Shown one piece after another: positions 36,886 to 45,562 of a stretch of 64,000 nucleotides of DNA. Source of the DNA: Bacteroidia bacterium (GTDB taxonomy: Bacteria; Bacteroidota; Bacteroidia; NS11-12g; UBA9320); contig JAGYJG010000001.1 of NCBI GenBank assembly GCA_018402155.1, positions 632,198 through 696,197 on the forward strand. Direction: 5' to 3'. Under the pieces are notes generated by a model. That model had not been told where the DNA came from. It made no database searches and saw only the letters and a list, made by a program, of their open reading frames with translations. A program made the position numbers and the translations under genes. Position 1 is the first letter of the stretch. Each line of letters opens with the position of its first letter.

Positions 36886-37797
36886 ATGGGACAAATTAAC
36901 CTAACTGAACTAGAAAGTATGCTGTACCTGCTAGACGATAGCGATGTACGCGTGGTAGAGCACATAGAGGCACAGATCTTGGACTTGGGTGCAGCGGTTA
37001 TACCATTGCTAGATGAGCGTTGGCCGCAAGAAGCCAACTATCAAAGACAACATAAAATACTGTCTTTGATAAAAATAATACAGCAACAATCGCTTAGTAC
37101 TGATCTCAGACTTTGGTCGAAAACAAAGGAGCAAGATTTGCTCGATGGGCTACTAATTATCAATAAGTTGAAAGACAAAACGCTAACGCGTCAGCCTATT
37201 GACAATCTTCTTGACAAACTAAAACTAGATGCATGGCTGGAGATGCATTACGACCTCACTTCATTCGAAAAAGTAAAAATTCTTAATCACATTTTTTTTG
37301 ATGTTCATGATTTTAAAGGAGATACAGAGTCGTATCATCAAAGTGATAATTCATTCATTAGTTCTGTTTTGGAGCGAAAAAGAGGCAATCCTATTACCTT
37401 GGCAATTATTTACTCGCTCGTAGCGCAACGACTAAATATACCGGTGTTCGGCGTCAATTTACCACAACACTTTATTTTGGGTTATGTTAAAGATTTTGAT
37501 TGGCCGCCTCTGCTAAGGTTCAATGACCCAGCTGCCAGTTTTAACGAACACGGAGGAGATATTTTGTTTTATATAAACCCGTTCAATAATGGTTTGATTT
37601 TCAATCACGACCATATACACAAATTTCTAAAACAATTAAATCTAGAACCCAAAGAAGAATATTTTAAGACGTGTAGTAATAGTGATATATTGATGCGTGT
37701 TCTAAGAAATTTGGAGGTTGCTTACGCTAAAGAAAATAATGCTTCAAAGGTAGAGCAGGTAAAAATACTATTAGATGTACTACTGGAGAAAGATTAA
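36886..37797 (+). CDS. SirB1 family protein (transglutaminase-like fold)
   Basis: This 303-aa protein is of the SirB1/Transglut_core2 family, with a core SVLERKRGNPITLAIIYSLVAQRLNIPVFGVNLPQHFILGY that matches the degenerate transglutaminase-like domain. The canonical catalytic Cys of transglutaminases is not apparent in that core, so it may not be an enzyme. The ATG at 36886 is preferred because the TTG start at 36874 lies in the promoter. The predicted mRNA leader is about 5 nt. The biochemical role is unknown. Confidence 0.75.
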   Translation: MGQINLTELESMLYLLDDSDVRVVEHIEAQILDLGAAVIPLLDERWPQEANYQRQHKILSLIKIIQQQSLSTDLRLWSKTKEQDLLDGLLIINKLKDKTLTRQPIDNLLDKLKLDAWLEMHYDLTSFEKVKILNHIFFDVHDFKGDTESYHQSDNSFISSVLERKRGNPITLAIIYSLVAQRLNIPVFGVNLPQHFILGYVKDFDWPPLLRFNDPAASFNEHGGDILFYINPFNNGLIFNHDHIHKFLKQLNLEPKEEYFKTCSNSDILMRVLRNLEVAYAKENNASKVEQVKILLDVLLEKD

Positions 37798-38302
37798 TAA
37801 TTTTGATAGAATATTCCTTTCTTATACAATCTATTTGCTGACTCAATAATTGCAATTTAGGATCTCTTAATGCATAATCATTAGTACCTTCTGTTTCTTA
37901 GTATTTTCCTATCTAAACTATTTATATCTAGTTGTTTACTCGTGATTTTTAAATTGCCTTACACAGTTATTTTTCCTACAGTTCGCTGCATATTTATCGC
38001 TTAATTGGAAGCGAAACTCAGTTGTGTTTTTGTGTGGTGGGCAAGTTTGAGACCCAACTCCTGTTTGAACATTAGCCGATAATACTTTAAATACAAGTCA
38101 AATTGCTAAAGTAAAATTATTTAAAAGTTTTAAAGTTGAACACAGCTTGTGTTTAAAAGGTATTTAAATTAGTATACTCATATAGATAGTAAAAAAATGA
38201 TAAATCAAAGATGGTGTTAGGTTAAATGATAGTACCCCTATTTTTTTATGCCCTTTTCAAACCATTAGTGGGCAATTTCCTCTCACGAATACTAGGGTGC
38301 AT
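37798..38302. other. Intergenic gap between two convergent genes
   Basis: This 505-bp gap is AT-rich and has no supportable gene. It contains hairpins TCGCTT-AATTGG-AAGCGA (37997-38014) and AACACA-GCT-TGTGTT (38139-38153), either of which could end transcription. The 68-aa ORF at 38226-38432 runs into the opposite-strand gene and is rejected. Confidence 0.5.
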
Positions 38303-39271
38303 CTACCACCCCAGTATTTTGGCAAATACTAGAGGAGCTACTATCGTAGCATCGCTTTCAATTATGAATTTTGGCGTTTCTGCAGCTAATTTACCCCAAG
38401 TTATTTTTTCATTTGGAACAGCTCCAGAGTAAGATCCGTAGCTAGTCGTACTATCACTTATCTGGCAGAAGTAGCTCCAGAGAGGAGTAGGTCTCTCCAA
38501 ATCTTGTTCTAGCATAGGTACTACACATATCGGGAAATCTCCTGCAATTCCACCACCAATTTGAAAAAATCCTAGACCTTTATTTTTGGTATAGTTAGTG
38601 TACCAATCGGCCAAGAAGGTCATATACTCAATACCGCTTTTCATAGTGCTTGGCTTTAGATTACCCAAGATACAGTTGCCCGCAAAAATATTTCCCATTG
38701 TGCTATCCTCCCATCCCGGCACCACCATAGGCAGGTTTTTCTCAGCAGCTGCCAGCAGCCAGCTGTCTTTGGGGTTTATTTGGTAATGTTCTTCTAAGCA
38801 TCCATCTAGTAACATTTGGTACATATATTCGTGTGGCAGATAACGTTCGCCTTTTGCTTCAGATTCTTTCCAAAAACGCTCTATGTTTCCTTGTATTCTT
38901 CTAAAAGCTTCTTCTTCTGGGATACATGTATCGGTAACACGATTCAAATGTCTGTCCAGTAATTCTTGCTCTTGTTGCGGGGTTAAATCACGGTAATTGG
39001 GTATGCGCTCATAGTGGTCGTGAGCAACTAAATTCATTACATCTTCTTCCAAGTTAGCTCCTGTACAACTGATGATATGCACTTTATCTTGGCGAATCAT
39101 CTCAGCAAGTATTTTACCTATTTCTGCAGTACTCATTGCGCCGGCTAGGGTAATCATCATTTTGTTGCCTTTGGCTAGCTGGTTATTATACTCATCTGCT
39201 GCATCTACAAGAGCGGCGGCGTTGAAATGGAGGAAATATTTGTCTATAAAGTTACTTATTGGTTTATTCAT
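38303..39271 (-). CDS. Deoxyhypusine synthase-like protein (probable polyamine enzyme)
   Basis: Bacteria lack eIF5A, so this DHS homologue is not expected to make deoxyhypusine; bacterial members have been linked to homospermidine or related polyamine synthesis. The NAD-binding pattern is visible (ITLAGAMSTAEIG, SCTGANLEEDV), as are GGGIAGDFPICVVP and a conserved TTSYGSYSGA. The Lys of the covalent intermediate in eukaryotic DHS should lie in NEKITWGKLA near residue 295. The length is 322 aa. The start is ATG. It lies 95 bp after the arginine decarboxylase gene in the same direction. Confidence 0.85.
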   Translation of the reverse strand: MNKPISNFIDKYFLHFNAAALVDAADEYNNQLAKGNKMMITLAGAMSTAEIGKILAEMIRQDKVHIISCTGANLEEDVMNLVAHDHYERIPNYRDLTPQQEQELLDRHLNRVTDTCIPEEEAFRRIQGNIERFWKESEAKGERYLPHEYMYQMLLDGCLEEHYQINPKDSWLLAAAEKNLPMVVPGWEDSTMGNIFAGNCILGNLKPSTMKSGIEYMTFLADWYTNYTKNKGLGFFQIGGGIAGDFPICVVPMLEQDLERPTPLWSYFCQISDSTTSYGSYSGAVPNEKITWGKLAAETPKFIIESDATIVAPLVFAKILGW

Positions 39272-39326
39272 TTCTATTCAGGATGTTATTTTTATTTATG
39301 TTATTTATTGACTTGAAAAGTGTAAT

Positions 39327-39348
39327 GATGTCTACTTTTTGTAGCATC
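39327..39348 (-). repeat. Bulged hairpin between speA and the DHS-like gene
   Basis: GATG-T-CTAC (39327-39335) and GTAGCATC (39341-39348) form an 8-bp stem with one bulged base around a TTTTT loop. On the minus strand it falls between the two coding regions and may act as an attenuator or processing site. Confidence 0.35.
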
Positions 39349-39366
39349 GCGTTGTTTGTACAGCGA

Positions 39367-40767
39367 TTAAAATCCTAATACTTTCATCATACTTTCTACA
39401 TTCTGTTCTTCAGCAAAAAGTTCGTCGACAATATTGCCATCGGCATCTTTGTACAGCAGTATTTTCTTAGGACTAGGTATGAGGCAATGCTTTATACCGC
39501 CTTGCCCACTGAGGCTTTCTTGGTATGCCCCAGTATTGAAAAACCCAATATAAAGTGGTTCAGTATCGTCATCATATACTGTGGGCAGATAGATAGCATT
39601 CACGTGTTGTTCACTGTTGTAGTAGTCATCACTATCGCAGGTTAAACCTCCCAACAATACACGCTCATAGCTTTTGTTCCACTTATTTAGAGGCAGAAGA
39701 ATAAATCGCTCGTTGATAGCCCAAGCGTCTGGAAGTGTAGTCATAAATGAACCGTCTATCATGTTCCACCTTTCTCGGTCATTTTGGCGTTTTTGATGAA
39801 TGATTTTATAAACTGTTCCACCACTTTCCCCTACGGTATAACTGCCAAATTCTGTAAATAAATGAGGCTCTCGTATATCGCGTTCATTGCATTCTTGTTT
39901 TATTTGACCCACTATTTCTTTTACCATATAGGCATAGTCGTAACTGAAATTTAGGCTTCTTTTAATTGGAAATCCTCCTCCTATATTGAGCGAGTCTATT
40001 GTGTTACAAACAGAATACAATTTTGCATAAACATTGAGACATTTTCGTAGTTCATTCCAGTAGTATGCAGTATCTCGAATTCCTGTATTGATAAAAAAAT
40101 GAAGCATTTTTAGCTCCATATTAGGCTCATTGGCTATGAGATCTTCGTAAAAAGGTACAATGTATTTGTAGCCGATACCCAGCCTGGAAGTATAAAATTC
40201 AAACTTTGGCTCTTCCTCTGCTGCTATACGTATACCTAGCTTGATTTTTTTTTCGGTGCGCCCCCTCAGCAGGTGAAATTCTCGCGTATTATCTAATACA
40301 ACCAATAAATTATCGAACCCCATTTCAATCAGTTCTATAATTTTGTCAATGTACAATTCTGTTTTGAAACCGTTGCAAATGATAAATCGCTCTTTAGAAA
40401 GTAATCCGCTGTTATGCAGATTTAATACCAAGTCGAGATCAAAAGCTGATGAAGTCTCAATATGAACATCGTTTTTTAAACATTCTTCTAGCACATATTT
40501 GTAATGGGAACTCTTGGTGCAGTAGCAGTAATGATAAGTACCCCTATAATTATGCTCAGCAAATGCATCTGCAAACCAAAACTTTGCTTTTTGAATATTT
40601 TCAGAAATTTTGGGCAAATAACTAAAGCGAAATGGTGTCCCATACTTTTTTGCTAGTTCCATTAATGGAATATTTCGATACAAAAGTTCACCATTTTCTG
40701 TGGTATTAAACTCCTCTGTTGGGAAGTGAAACGTTTGATCTACAAGGTCTGAATAATTGTTTTTCAA
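39367..40767 (-). CDS. speA: Arginine decarboxylase (PLP fold III)
   Basis: It decarboxylates arginine to agmatine, the entry to putrescine-type polyamines. The PLP Lys is in CYCTKSSHYKY near residue 80. GGGFPI binds the PLP phosphate, and GGLTCDSDD carries the active-site Cys and Asp from the partner subunit. It is shorter than the ~650-aa enterobacterial SpeA. The start is taken as TTG at 40767 (MKNNYSDLVDQTFHFP), which matches Bacteroidota homologues as I recall them; the ORF-track TTG at 40788 overlaps a near-match to a -7 box (TTTATTTG). The downstream neighbour is the DHS-like gene, which supports a polyamine role. Confidence 0.87.
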   Translation of the reverse strand: MKNNYSDLVDQTFHFPTEEFNTTENGELLYRNIPLMELAKKYGTPFRFSYLPKISENIQKAKFWFADAFAEHNYRGTYHYCYCTKSSHYKYVLEECLKNDVHIETSSAFDLDLVLNLHNSGLLSKERFIICNGFKTELYIDKIIELIEMGFDNLLVVLDNTREFHLLRGRTEKKIKLGIRIAAEEEPKFEFYTSRLGIGYKYIVPFYEDLIANEPNMELKMLHFFINTGIRDTAYYWNELRKCLNVYAKLYSVCNTIDSLNIGGGFPIKRSLNFSYDYAYMVKEIVGQIKQECNERDIREPHLFTEFGSYTVGESGGTVYKIIHQKRQNDRERWNMIDGSFMTTLPDAWAINERFILLPLNKWNKSYERVLLGGLTCDSDDYYNSEQHVNAIYLPTVYDDDTEPLYIGFFNTGAYQESLSGQGGIKHCLIPSPKKILLYKDADGNIVDELFAEEQNVESMMKVLGF

Positions 40768-40860
40768 TGCTTTTTTTCTACCCCACAAATAAATAGATAA
40801 AAATGCAGTTATTTTAGCGTATTTTTAGATCAGTTATTTTTCTGACTTAGCTTTCATTTT

Positions 40861-40884
40861 GCCTCATAACGTGCGTTATAAGGC
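40861..40884. promoter_or_regulatory. 24-bp operator-like palindrome between speA and the HDAC-family gene
   Basis: GCCTCATAACG-TG-CGTTATAAGGC has 11-bp arms with a single mismatch. It lies in the 155-bp divergent region, 10 bp upstream of the HDAC-gene -7 box. Size and symmetry suit binding by a dimeric regulator. Confidence 0.6.
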
Positions 40885-40894
40885 ATAGTGGAAT

Positions 40895-40902
40895 TATCTT
40901 TG
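40895..40902 (+). promoter_or_regulatory. -7 box for the HDAC-family gene
   Basis: TATCTTTG matches TAnnTTTG exactly, 20 nt before the ATG. Confidence 0.55.
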
Positions 40903-40922
40903 TTTTAAGAATTAGTTCAAAA

Positions 40923-41852
40923 ATGTATTATAATACAAACAGGCCAATGCTTAAAATAGCTCATCACAGCTGCTACGAGCATCCACTTGCGCAAGGACAT
41001 CGTTTCCCTATGGAGAAGTATGAATTAATTCCGCAACAACTTATACGGGAAGGAACGTGTACAGAAGAAAATTTTTTTGAGCCTCACATTGTAAACGAAA
41101 AGCATATTTTAGCGGTGCATACCTTGGGCTATTTAAATGATTTAAAAAATCAAACTTTAAGTAAAAGTGCTGCACGAAAAATTGGGTTTCCATTGAGTGA
41201 AGCATTACTAGTGAGAGAGAAAATTATAACACAAGGAACTATACTAGCAAGCGAGTGTGCACTTCAAAATGGAGTAGCAATGAATATCGCAGGAGGAACC
41301 CACCATGCTTTCACTGACCGAGGTGAGGGCTTTTGCTTATTTAATGACCAGGCAATTGCTGCACGTTACTTGCAATCTAAGGGAATAGTAAAAAAAATAT
41401 TGATTGTAGATTTAGACGTACACCAAGGGAACGGAACTGCCGAAATATTTCAACAGGATTCTTCTGTTTTTACTTTTTCTATGCACGGTGCAGGTAATTA
41501 CCCATTTCATAAAGAAAAATCGGATTTAGATATTGCATTACCGGATGCTACAGGAGACAGTATATACTTAAGTAAGCTTAAAGAGATTCTCCCAAAGCTA
41601 CTTATCACAGAACAACCAGATTTTATTTTTTACTTATGTGGTGTCGATATTTTGGAGAGTGATAAGCTAGGACGACTTAGCTGCTCTATTGAGGGTTGCA
41701 AAGAACGTGACCGTTTTGTTTTACAAACCTGCAAAGATTTTACTATCCCCGTAATGTGCAGTATGGGAGGGGGGTACACCCCAGAAATTAAAATTATTGT
41801 AGAGGCCCATGCCAATACGTATCGCCTAGCACAAGATATATTCTTTTGGTAA
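40923..41852 (+). CDS. Histone deacetylase / acetylpolyamine amidohydrolase superfamily protein
   Basis: This zinc-dependent deacetylase (309 aa) shows the His pair in AGGTHHAF, the metal motif DLDVHQGNGT (Asp and His ligands), the third ligand Asp in LCGVDILESD, and GGGYTPEI near the C-terminus. All catalytic ligands appear intact. Substrates in this superfamily include acetyl-lysine, acetoin-related compounds and acetylpolyamines. The divergent neighbours are polyamine genes, which makes acetylpolyamine a reasonable guess, not a demonstration. An alternative ATG at 40947 (MLKIAHHS) would match typical N-termini. Confidence 0.88.
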   Translation: MYYNTNRPMLKIAHHSCYEHPLAQGHRFPMEKYELIPQQLIREGTCTEENFFEPHIVNEKHILAVHTLGYLNDLKNQTLSKSAARKIGFPLSEALLVREKIITQGTILASECALQNGVAMNIAGGTHHAFTDRGEGFCLFNDQAIAARYLQSKGIVKKILIVDLDVHQGNGTAEIFQQDSSVFTFSMHGAGNYPFHKEKSDLDIALPDATGDSIYLSKLKEILPKLLITEQPDFIFYLCGVDILESDKLGRLSCSIEGCKERDRFVLQTCKDFTIPVMCSMGGGYTPEIKIIVEAHANTYRLAQDIFFW

Positions 41853-41977
41853 ATAAAAGAAGCGTTGTGATGATATCAGAATAATTAAGAGGAAAATTTC
41901 CCAAAAAGAAAAAGTAATTAAAATGAGGAAAAAGGAGGAAAATCATAGCGATTCCCTCAAACTTTCACTTTGAATAA

Positions 41978-42445
41978 TTATTCCAACATTTTTAGCACAC
42001 TCCAAGCTGCTTCTTCTCCTTTGTGGCCGTGAGTACCTCCTGCGCGATCTAGTGCCTGCTGTTGGGTGTCTGTGGTGAGTACACCAAAAGCAATTGGAAT
42101 CTCCTGTTTGATACTTACATTAGCAATCCCATTGGCTACTGCATTACAAATGAAATCGAAGTGACGTGTTTCTCCCTGTATCACTACACCTAAACAAACT
42201 ACGGCGTCAAAACCTTCGCTCGCCAGTTTATTGGCTCCATAAATTAGCTCGTAAGAACCTGGTACATCCCAAGTTTTTATGTTGGATTCGATTATACCTG
42301 CTTTTTTTAGTGTTCGGAGGGCACCTGCTTTTAGTTCAGCAGTTATTTCTGTATTCCATAGAGCAGTAACTACCCCAATTTTGAAGTTTTTATGCGGAAG
42401 ATTAATATTTTCTTCAAGAAAATTCTGATTGGCGTAGTCAGCCAT
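41978..42445 (-). CDS. ribH: 6,7-dimethyl-8-ribityllumazine synthase
   Basis: RibH condenses the ribityl-pyrimidine with dihydroxybutanone phosphate in riboflavin synthesis. Family motifs are GVVTALWNTEIT, DVPGSYELIYGANKLA and GVVIQGETRHFDFI, with the catalytic His in that last motif. At 155 aa it is full length. Its start codon shares a base with the upstream TPR gene's stop, so it is translated from the same mRNA. Confidence 0.96.
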   Translation of the reverse strand: MADYANQNFLEENINLPHKNFKIGVVTALWNTEITAELKAGALRTLKKAGIIESNIKTWDVPGSYELIYGANKLASEGFDAVVCLGVVIQGETRHFDFICNAVANGIANVSIKQEIPIAFGVLTTDTQQQALDRAGGTHGHKGEEAAWSVLKMLE

Positions 42446-43119
42446 TATTTTGCAGATAGTTTTGCTTCTACACGAGCTATACGAACTTCTATTTTGTCTG
42501 TAAGTCGCTCACTAGGATAGTCATCTCTTAATTGTTCAAACGCTTTTATGGCAGCATTCAGTTCACCTGCTTCTTCAAATGCAATTCCCGCTTTGATGAG
42601 TGCGTAAGGAGTAGTAAGGTTATTTTTTCTTATGTTGGCTGCTTTCATATACATGTTAGCAGCTATTTCGTATTTTTCCATCTCTGAGTGGCAGTCACCT
42701 TGAAGAGTGAGTACTTGCGCAGCCATTAGCTCATCTTTCATAGACACTTTACTAAAGTAATCAAGAGCTTCTTGAAATTGTCCTTTTTCTAACAGTATTC
42801 TGCCCGCGTAATAAGAGGCTCTGTTTCCTGCATTTGTTGACCCAAAATCATCAGCAATATCTATCATGCCCAAATGCAGTCCATCTCCATTAAGTGCTTT
42901 GTCTAACGAGTCTTGATTATAGTATCTTTCGGCTGTAAAAAGACTTTCGTTGGCTTCTGATTCTATGGCTGGCTTGTACGAGTTTGAATAGTAGTAAATT
43001 CCGCCCGCCAAAAGTATCAACGCTATTCCTGCAATTAGGAGGTTATTCTTATTGCTCGCTAAAAATTGGGCTATAGTCTGTGTGCTGCCAGTCTCTGAAT
43101 ATTGTTCTTCTGTGCTCAT
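42445..43119 (-). CDS. TPR-repeat membrane-anchored protein
   Basis: This 224-aa protein has one transmembrane helix (about residues 30-47, LLIAGIALILLAGGIYYY). It is followed by a periplasmic tetratricopeptide region (AAQVLTLQGDCHSEMEKYEIAANMY and similar units to the C-terminus). The layout resembles YfgM-type proteins that assist the Sec translocon. It lies between pdhA and ribH. The precise role is not known. Confidence 0.78.
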   Translation of the reverse strand: MSTEEQYSETGSTQTIAQFLASNKNNLLIAGIALILLAGGIYYYSNSYKPAIESEANESLFTAERYYNQDSLDKALNGDGLHLGMIDIADDFGSTNAGNRASYYAGRILLEKGQFQEALDYFSKVSMKDELMAAQVLTLQGDCHSEMEKYEIAANMYMKAANIRKNNLTTPYALIKAGIAFEEAGELNAAIKAFEQLRDDYPSERLTDKIEVRIARVEAKLSAK

Positions 43120-43146
43120 TTCTGTTTAAAGGTTGCAAAAATATAC

Positions 43147-44139
43147 TTATTCCATAATAAAAGGGTATTCTGTTTCATATACATCTGTGTAGAGCTCAGA
43201 TGCATCAGGAAACGGAGAGTTATCTGCAAAATCAACAGAATCTAAAACTTCTTTTTCTATATCTTCTTCTATAGTGTCAAGTTGCCTTTCTGTCAGATAT
43301 TTTTTACTCAAAATAGTTCTTTTTACTACTTCAATTGGGTCTATTTCTTTGTACTCTTCTACCTCTTCTTTTGTTCTATATTTTGCTGGATCAGACATGG
43401 AGTGTCCGCGGTAGCGGTATGTTTTTAGTTCTACGAATGTTGGTCCTTTCCCATCTCTAGCTCTTTTTGCTGCCGTAGCCATACTTTCGTGCACGGCTTC
43501 ACAGCTCATGCCGTCTACTTGCTCGGCGGGCATATCATATCCACATGCCATTTTGTAAATGTCGAGCACATTGGTGGTCCGCTCTACAGAAGTACCCATA
43601 GCATATTGGTTATTTTCACAAATAAACACCACAGGTAAGTTCCAAACCATAGCCATATTAAATGTCTCGTGTAATGCACCTTGGCGCACTGCACCATCAC
43701 CCATGTAGCAAAATACTACACCGTCTTCTCCTTTATACTGCTCAGCTAGGGCTATTCCCGCACCTAGGGGTATTTGTCCACCAACTATACCATGACCTCC
43801 AAAGAAATTATGCTCTTTTGAAAACATATGCATACTGCCGCCCTTACCTTTTGTGCAGCCGTCTATTCTTCCAAATAATTCAGCCATTACTGCATTTGCA
43901 GATATGCCCATAGCTAATGCATGCCCATGATCTCGGTATGCAGTTATTACTTTGTCATTATCCTGTTTGGCAGAAACCATACCAGCTACTACAGCTTCTT
44001 GTCCTATATATAAGTGACAAAATCCTCTGATTTTGTTCTTTCCGTACATTTGTGCTGATTTCTCTTCAAACCTTCTAATCAATAACATCAATCTATACCA
44101 ACTGATATATGTTTCTTTTGTGTGCTTTGCTTTTGCCAT
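43147..44139 (-). CDS. pdhA: Pyruvate dehydrogenase E1 component, alpha subunit
   Basis: This thiamine-diphosphate subunit of the pyruvate dehydrogenase complex has the TPP motif beginning MGDGAVRQGALHE and ending ENNQYAMGT (about residues 165-190). The phosphorylation-loop-like region YRYRGHSMSDPAKYR is also present. The start is ATG 44139 (MAKAKHTKETY); the ORF-track GTG at 44157 lies in the -7 box. No pdhB lies next to it here; the E1 beta gene must be elsewhere. It heads the pdhA-TPR-ribH run and is divergent from recF. Confidence 0.93.
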   Translation of the reverse strand: MAKAKHTKETYISWYRLMLLIRRFEEKSAQMYGKNKIRGFCHLYIGQEAVVAGMVSAKQDNDKVITAYRDHGHALAMGISANAVMAELFGRIDGCTKGKGGSMHMFSKEHNFFGGHGIVGGQIPLGAGIALAEQYKGEDGVVFCYMGDGAVRQGALHETFNMAMVWNLPVVFICENNQYAMGTSVERTTNVLDIYKMACGYDMPAEQVDGMSCEAVHESMATAAKRARDGKGPTFVELKTYRYRGHSMSDPAKYRTKEEVEEYKEIDPIEVVKRTILSKKYLTERQLDTIEEDIEKEVLDSVDFADNSPFPDASELYTDVYETEYPFIME

Positions 44140-44156
44140 GTGTATATTTGAAGCCA

Positions 44157-44164
44157 CAAAAGTA
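44157..44164 (-). promoter_or_regulatory. -7 box for pdhA
   Basis: On the minus strand TACTTTTG matches TAnnTTTG exactly, 17 nt before the ATG at 44139. Confidence 0.55.
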
Positions 44165-44191
44165 ACAATTTTAATTGCTCAAAAAACACTC

Positions 44192-45259
44192 GTGAAGGTA
44201 CAAAAACTATCACTTATTTTTTTTAAGAATCATACGGAGTATAAACTTCATACGGATGATGATGTAGTAGCCATAGCTGGATTAAATGGTGTAGGTAAAA
44301 CTACGGTTTTAGATGCGTTACATTTTTTGTGCTTGGGTAAATCTTACTTTAGCACTACAGATATGCAATGTATTCAAACCAATGAGCCACAAGCTGGCAT
44401 TATTGCGGAGCTTGTTGGTGATACCAAAAATTATCTCAAAGTGAAATTTAAACGTGGTAGCCGAAAAATTATTGAAAAAAATGGGGTTCCATACAAAAAA
44501 ATTACAGATCATATTGGGGAGTATCTTGCGGTAGTTATAGCCCCAGGAGATATTGAACTTATATATGGTGTTAATGAAAAAAGGCGGGCATTTATAAATC
44601 AAATTCTCAGCCAAATAGATCGTGAGCACTTACTTGATTTGATAAAATATAACAAACTTATTGAGCATCGTAATAAGCATTTAAAGCAAGAACAAGTAGA
44701 TTGTGCACTCTTGCAAACTCTAGACATGCAATTGGCTCCATTGGCTCAAAATATTTTCCTCAAACGAAAAGCCTTTTTGGAAGAGTTTGTGCCTTTTTTT
44801 GAGGCAAAATACCACTTATTATCGGGTAAAAAAGAGCGAATTAAAATGGTATATACAAGTCAGCTACAGCAGAATTCATACGATGAGTTGGTATCTCAAA
44901 ATAGGGCTAAAGATATAGCTGTAGGCCGCAGTTTTAGTGGTATACACAAAGATGAACTAGAAATAGAAATAGGTAATTTAAGTTTGCGAAAATACGGATC
45001 TCAAGGTCAAATAAAATCAGGACTTATTGCTTTAAAATTAGCAGAGTATGCATACCTAAGCAAAGCTAAAAATACACTACCGTTGCTACTTCTTGATGAT
45101 ATTTTTGAGAAAATAGACGATGAACGTGCTCAAGTTCTTACACAACTCATAAAAAATGATAACTTTGGACAAATTTTTATAACTGATACCAATAAAGAGC
45201 GGCTCACCGCTTTTTGTAAAGAGATAGGAAAAACATATACCACCGTAGTATTAGACTAA
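44192..45259 (+). CDS. recF: DNA replication and repair protein RecF
   Basis: RecF is the SMC-like ATPase that helps load RecA at gaps. Walker A is GLNGVGKTTVLDALHF near residues 29-44. The RecF signature GSQGQIKSGLIALKLAE and Walker B LLLLDDIFEKID are clear. The GTG at 44192 is chosen because it gives MKVQKLSLIFFKNH; the ORF-track start (44033) reaches back over pdhA. The length is 355 aa. It is followed without a gap by a DUF721 gene and lies away from dnaA/dnaN, as is common in Bacteroidota. Confidence 0.94.
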   Translation: MKVQKLSLIFFKNHTEYKLHTDDDVVAIAGLNGVGKTTVLDALHFLCLGKSYFSTTDMQCIQTNEPQAGIIAELVGDTKNYLKVKFKRGSRKIIEKNGVPYKKITDHIGEYLAVVIAPGDIELIYGVNEKRRAFINQILSQIDREHLLDLIKYNKLIEHRNKHLKQEQVDCALLQTLDMQLAPLAQNIFLKRKAFLEEFVPFFEAKYHLLSGKKERIKMVYTSQLQQNSYDELVSQNRAKDIAVGRSFSGIHKDELEIEIGNLSLRKYGSQGQIKSGLIALKLAEYAYLSKAKNTLPLLLLDDIFEKIDDERAQVLTQLIKNDNFGQIFITDTNKERLTAFCKEIGKTYTTVVLD

Positions 45260-45544
45260 GTGCAAGAAGAAAAAAAACTAAAAGATTTGATGCTGGTTTT
45301 GTTCAAATCATACAATCAAGGAGATAAGTATGACGAGGTGCGCGTGGTTAACAGCTGGGAGGAAGTGGCAGGAAAAATGATTGCTCAAAAAACATCAAAA
45401 CTATATATCAATAAAAAGGTATTGTACCTCACACTTAGCTCACCCGCTCTGAAAAATGAACTGCGTTACCATAAACTGGTTTTGATAGAAAAGGTAAATA
45501 CCTTTGCAGGTAAAGAGATAATAAGAGATATAAATTTTTTTTAA
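45260..45544 (+). CDS. DUF721 (DciA-like) protein
   Basis: This 94-aa protein starts with GTG immediately after the recF stop. The pattern VVNSWEEVAGKMIAQKTSKLYINKKVLYLTLSSPALKNEL is the DUF721 domain, which is shared with DciA, the DnaB-helicase operator of many bacteria. It lacks the long disordered tail of some DciA proteins. Pairing with recF suggests a replication or repair role. Function in Bacteroidota is not established as far as I know. Confidence 0.82.
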   Translation: MQEEKKLKDLMLVLFKSYNQGDKYDEVRVVNSWEEVAGKMIAQKTSKLYINKKVLYLTLSSPALKNELRYHKLVLIEKVNTFAGKEIIRDINFF

Positions 45545-45562
45545 AAAGTAAACTACAGTTTT

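Noticed and set aside
38226-38432. 68-aa plus-strand ORF at the end of the DHS-like gene
   Set aside because: Most of it is antisense to the conserved DHS-like C-terminus.
44033-44191. 53-residue N-terminal extension of RecF in the ORF track
   Set aside because: It crosses divergent pdhA and its promoter; RecF homology begins at the GTG at 44192.
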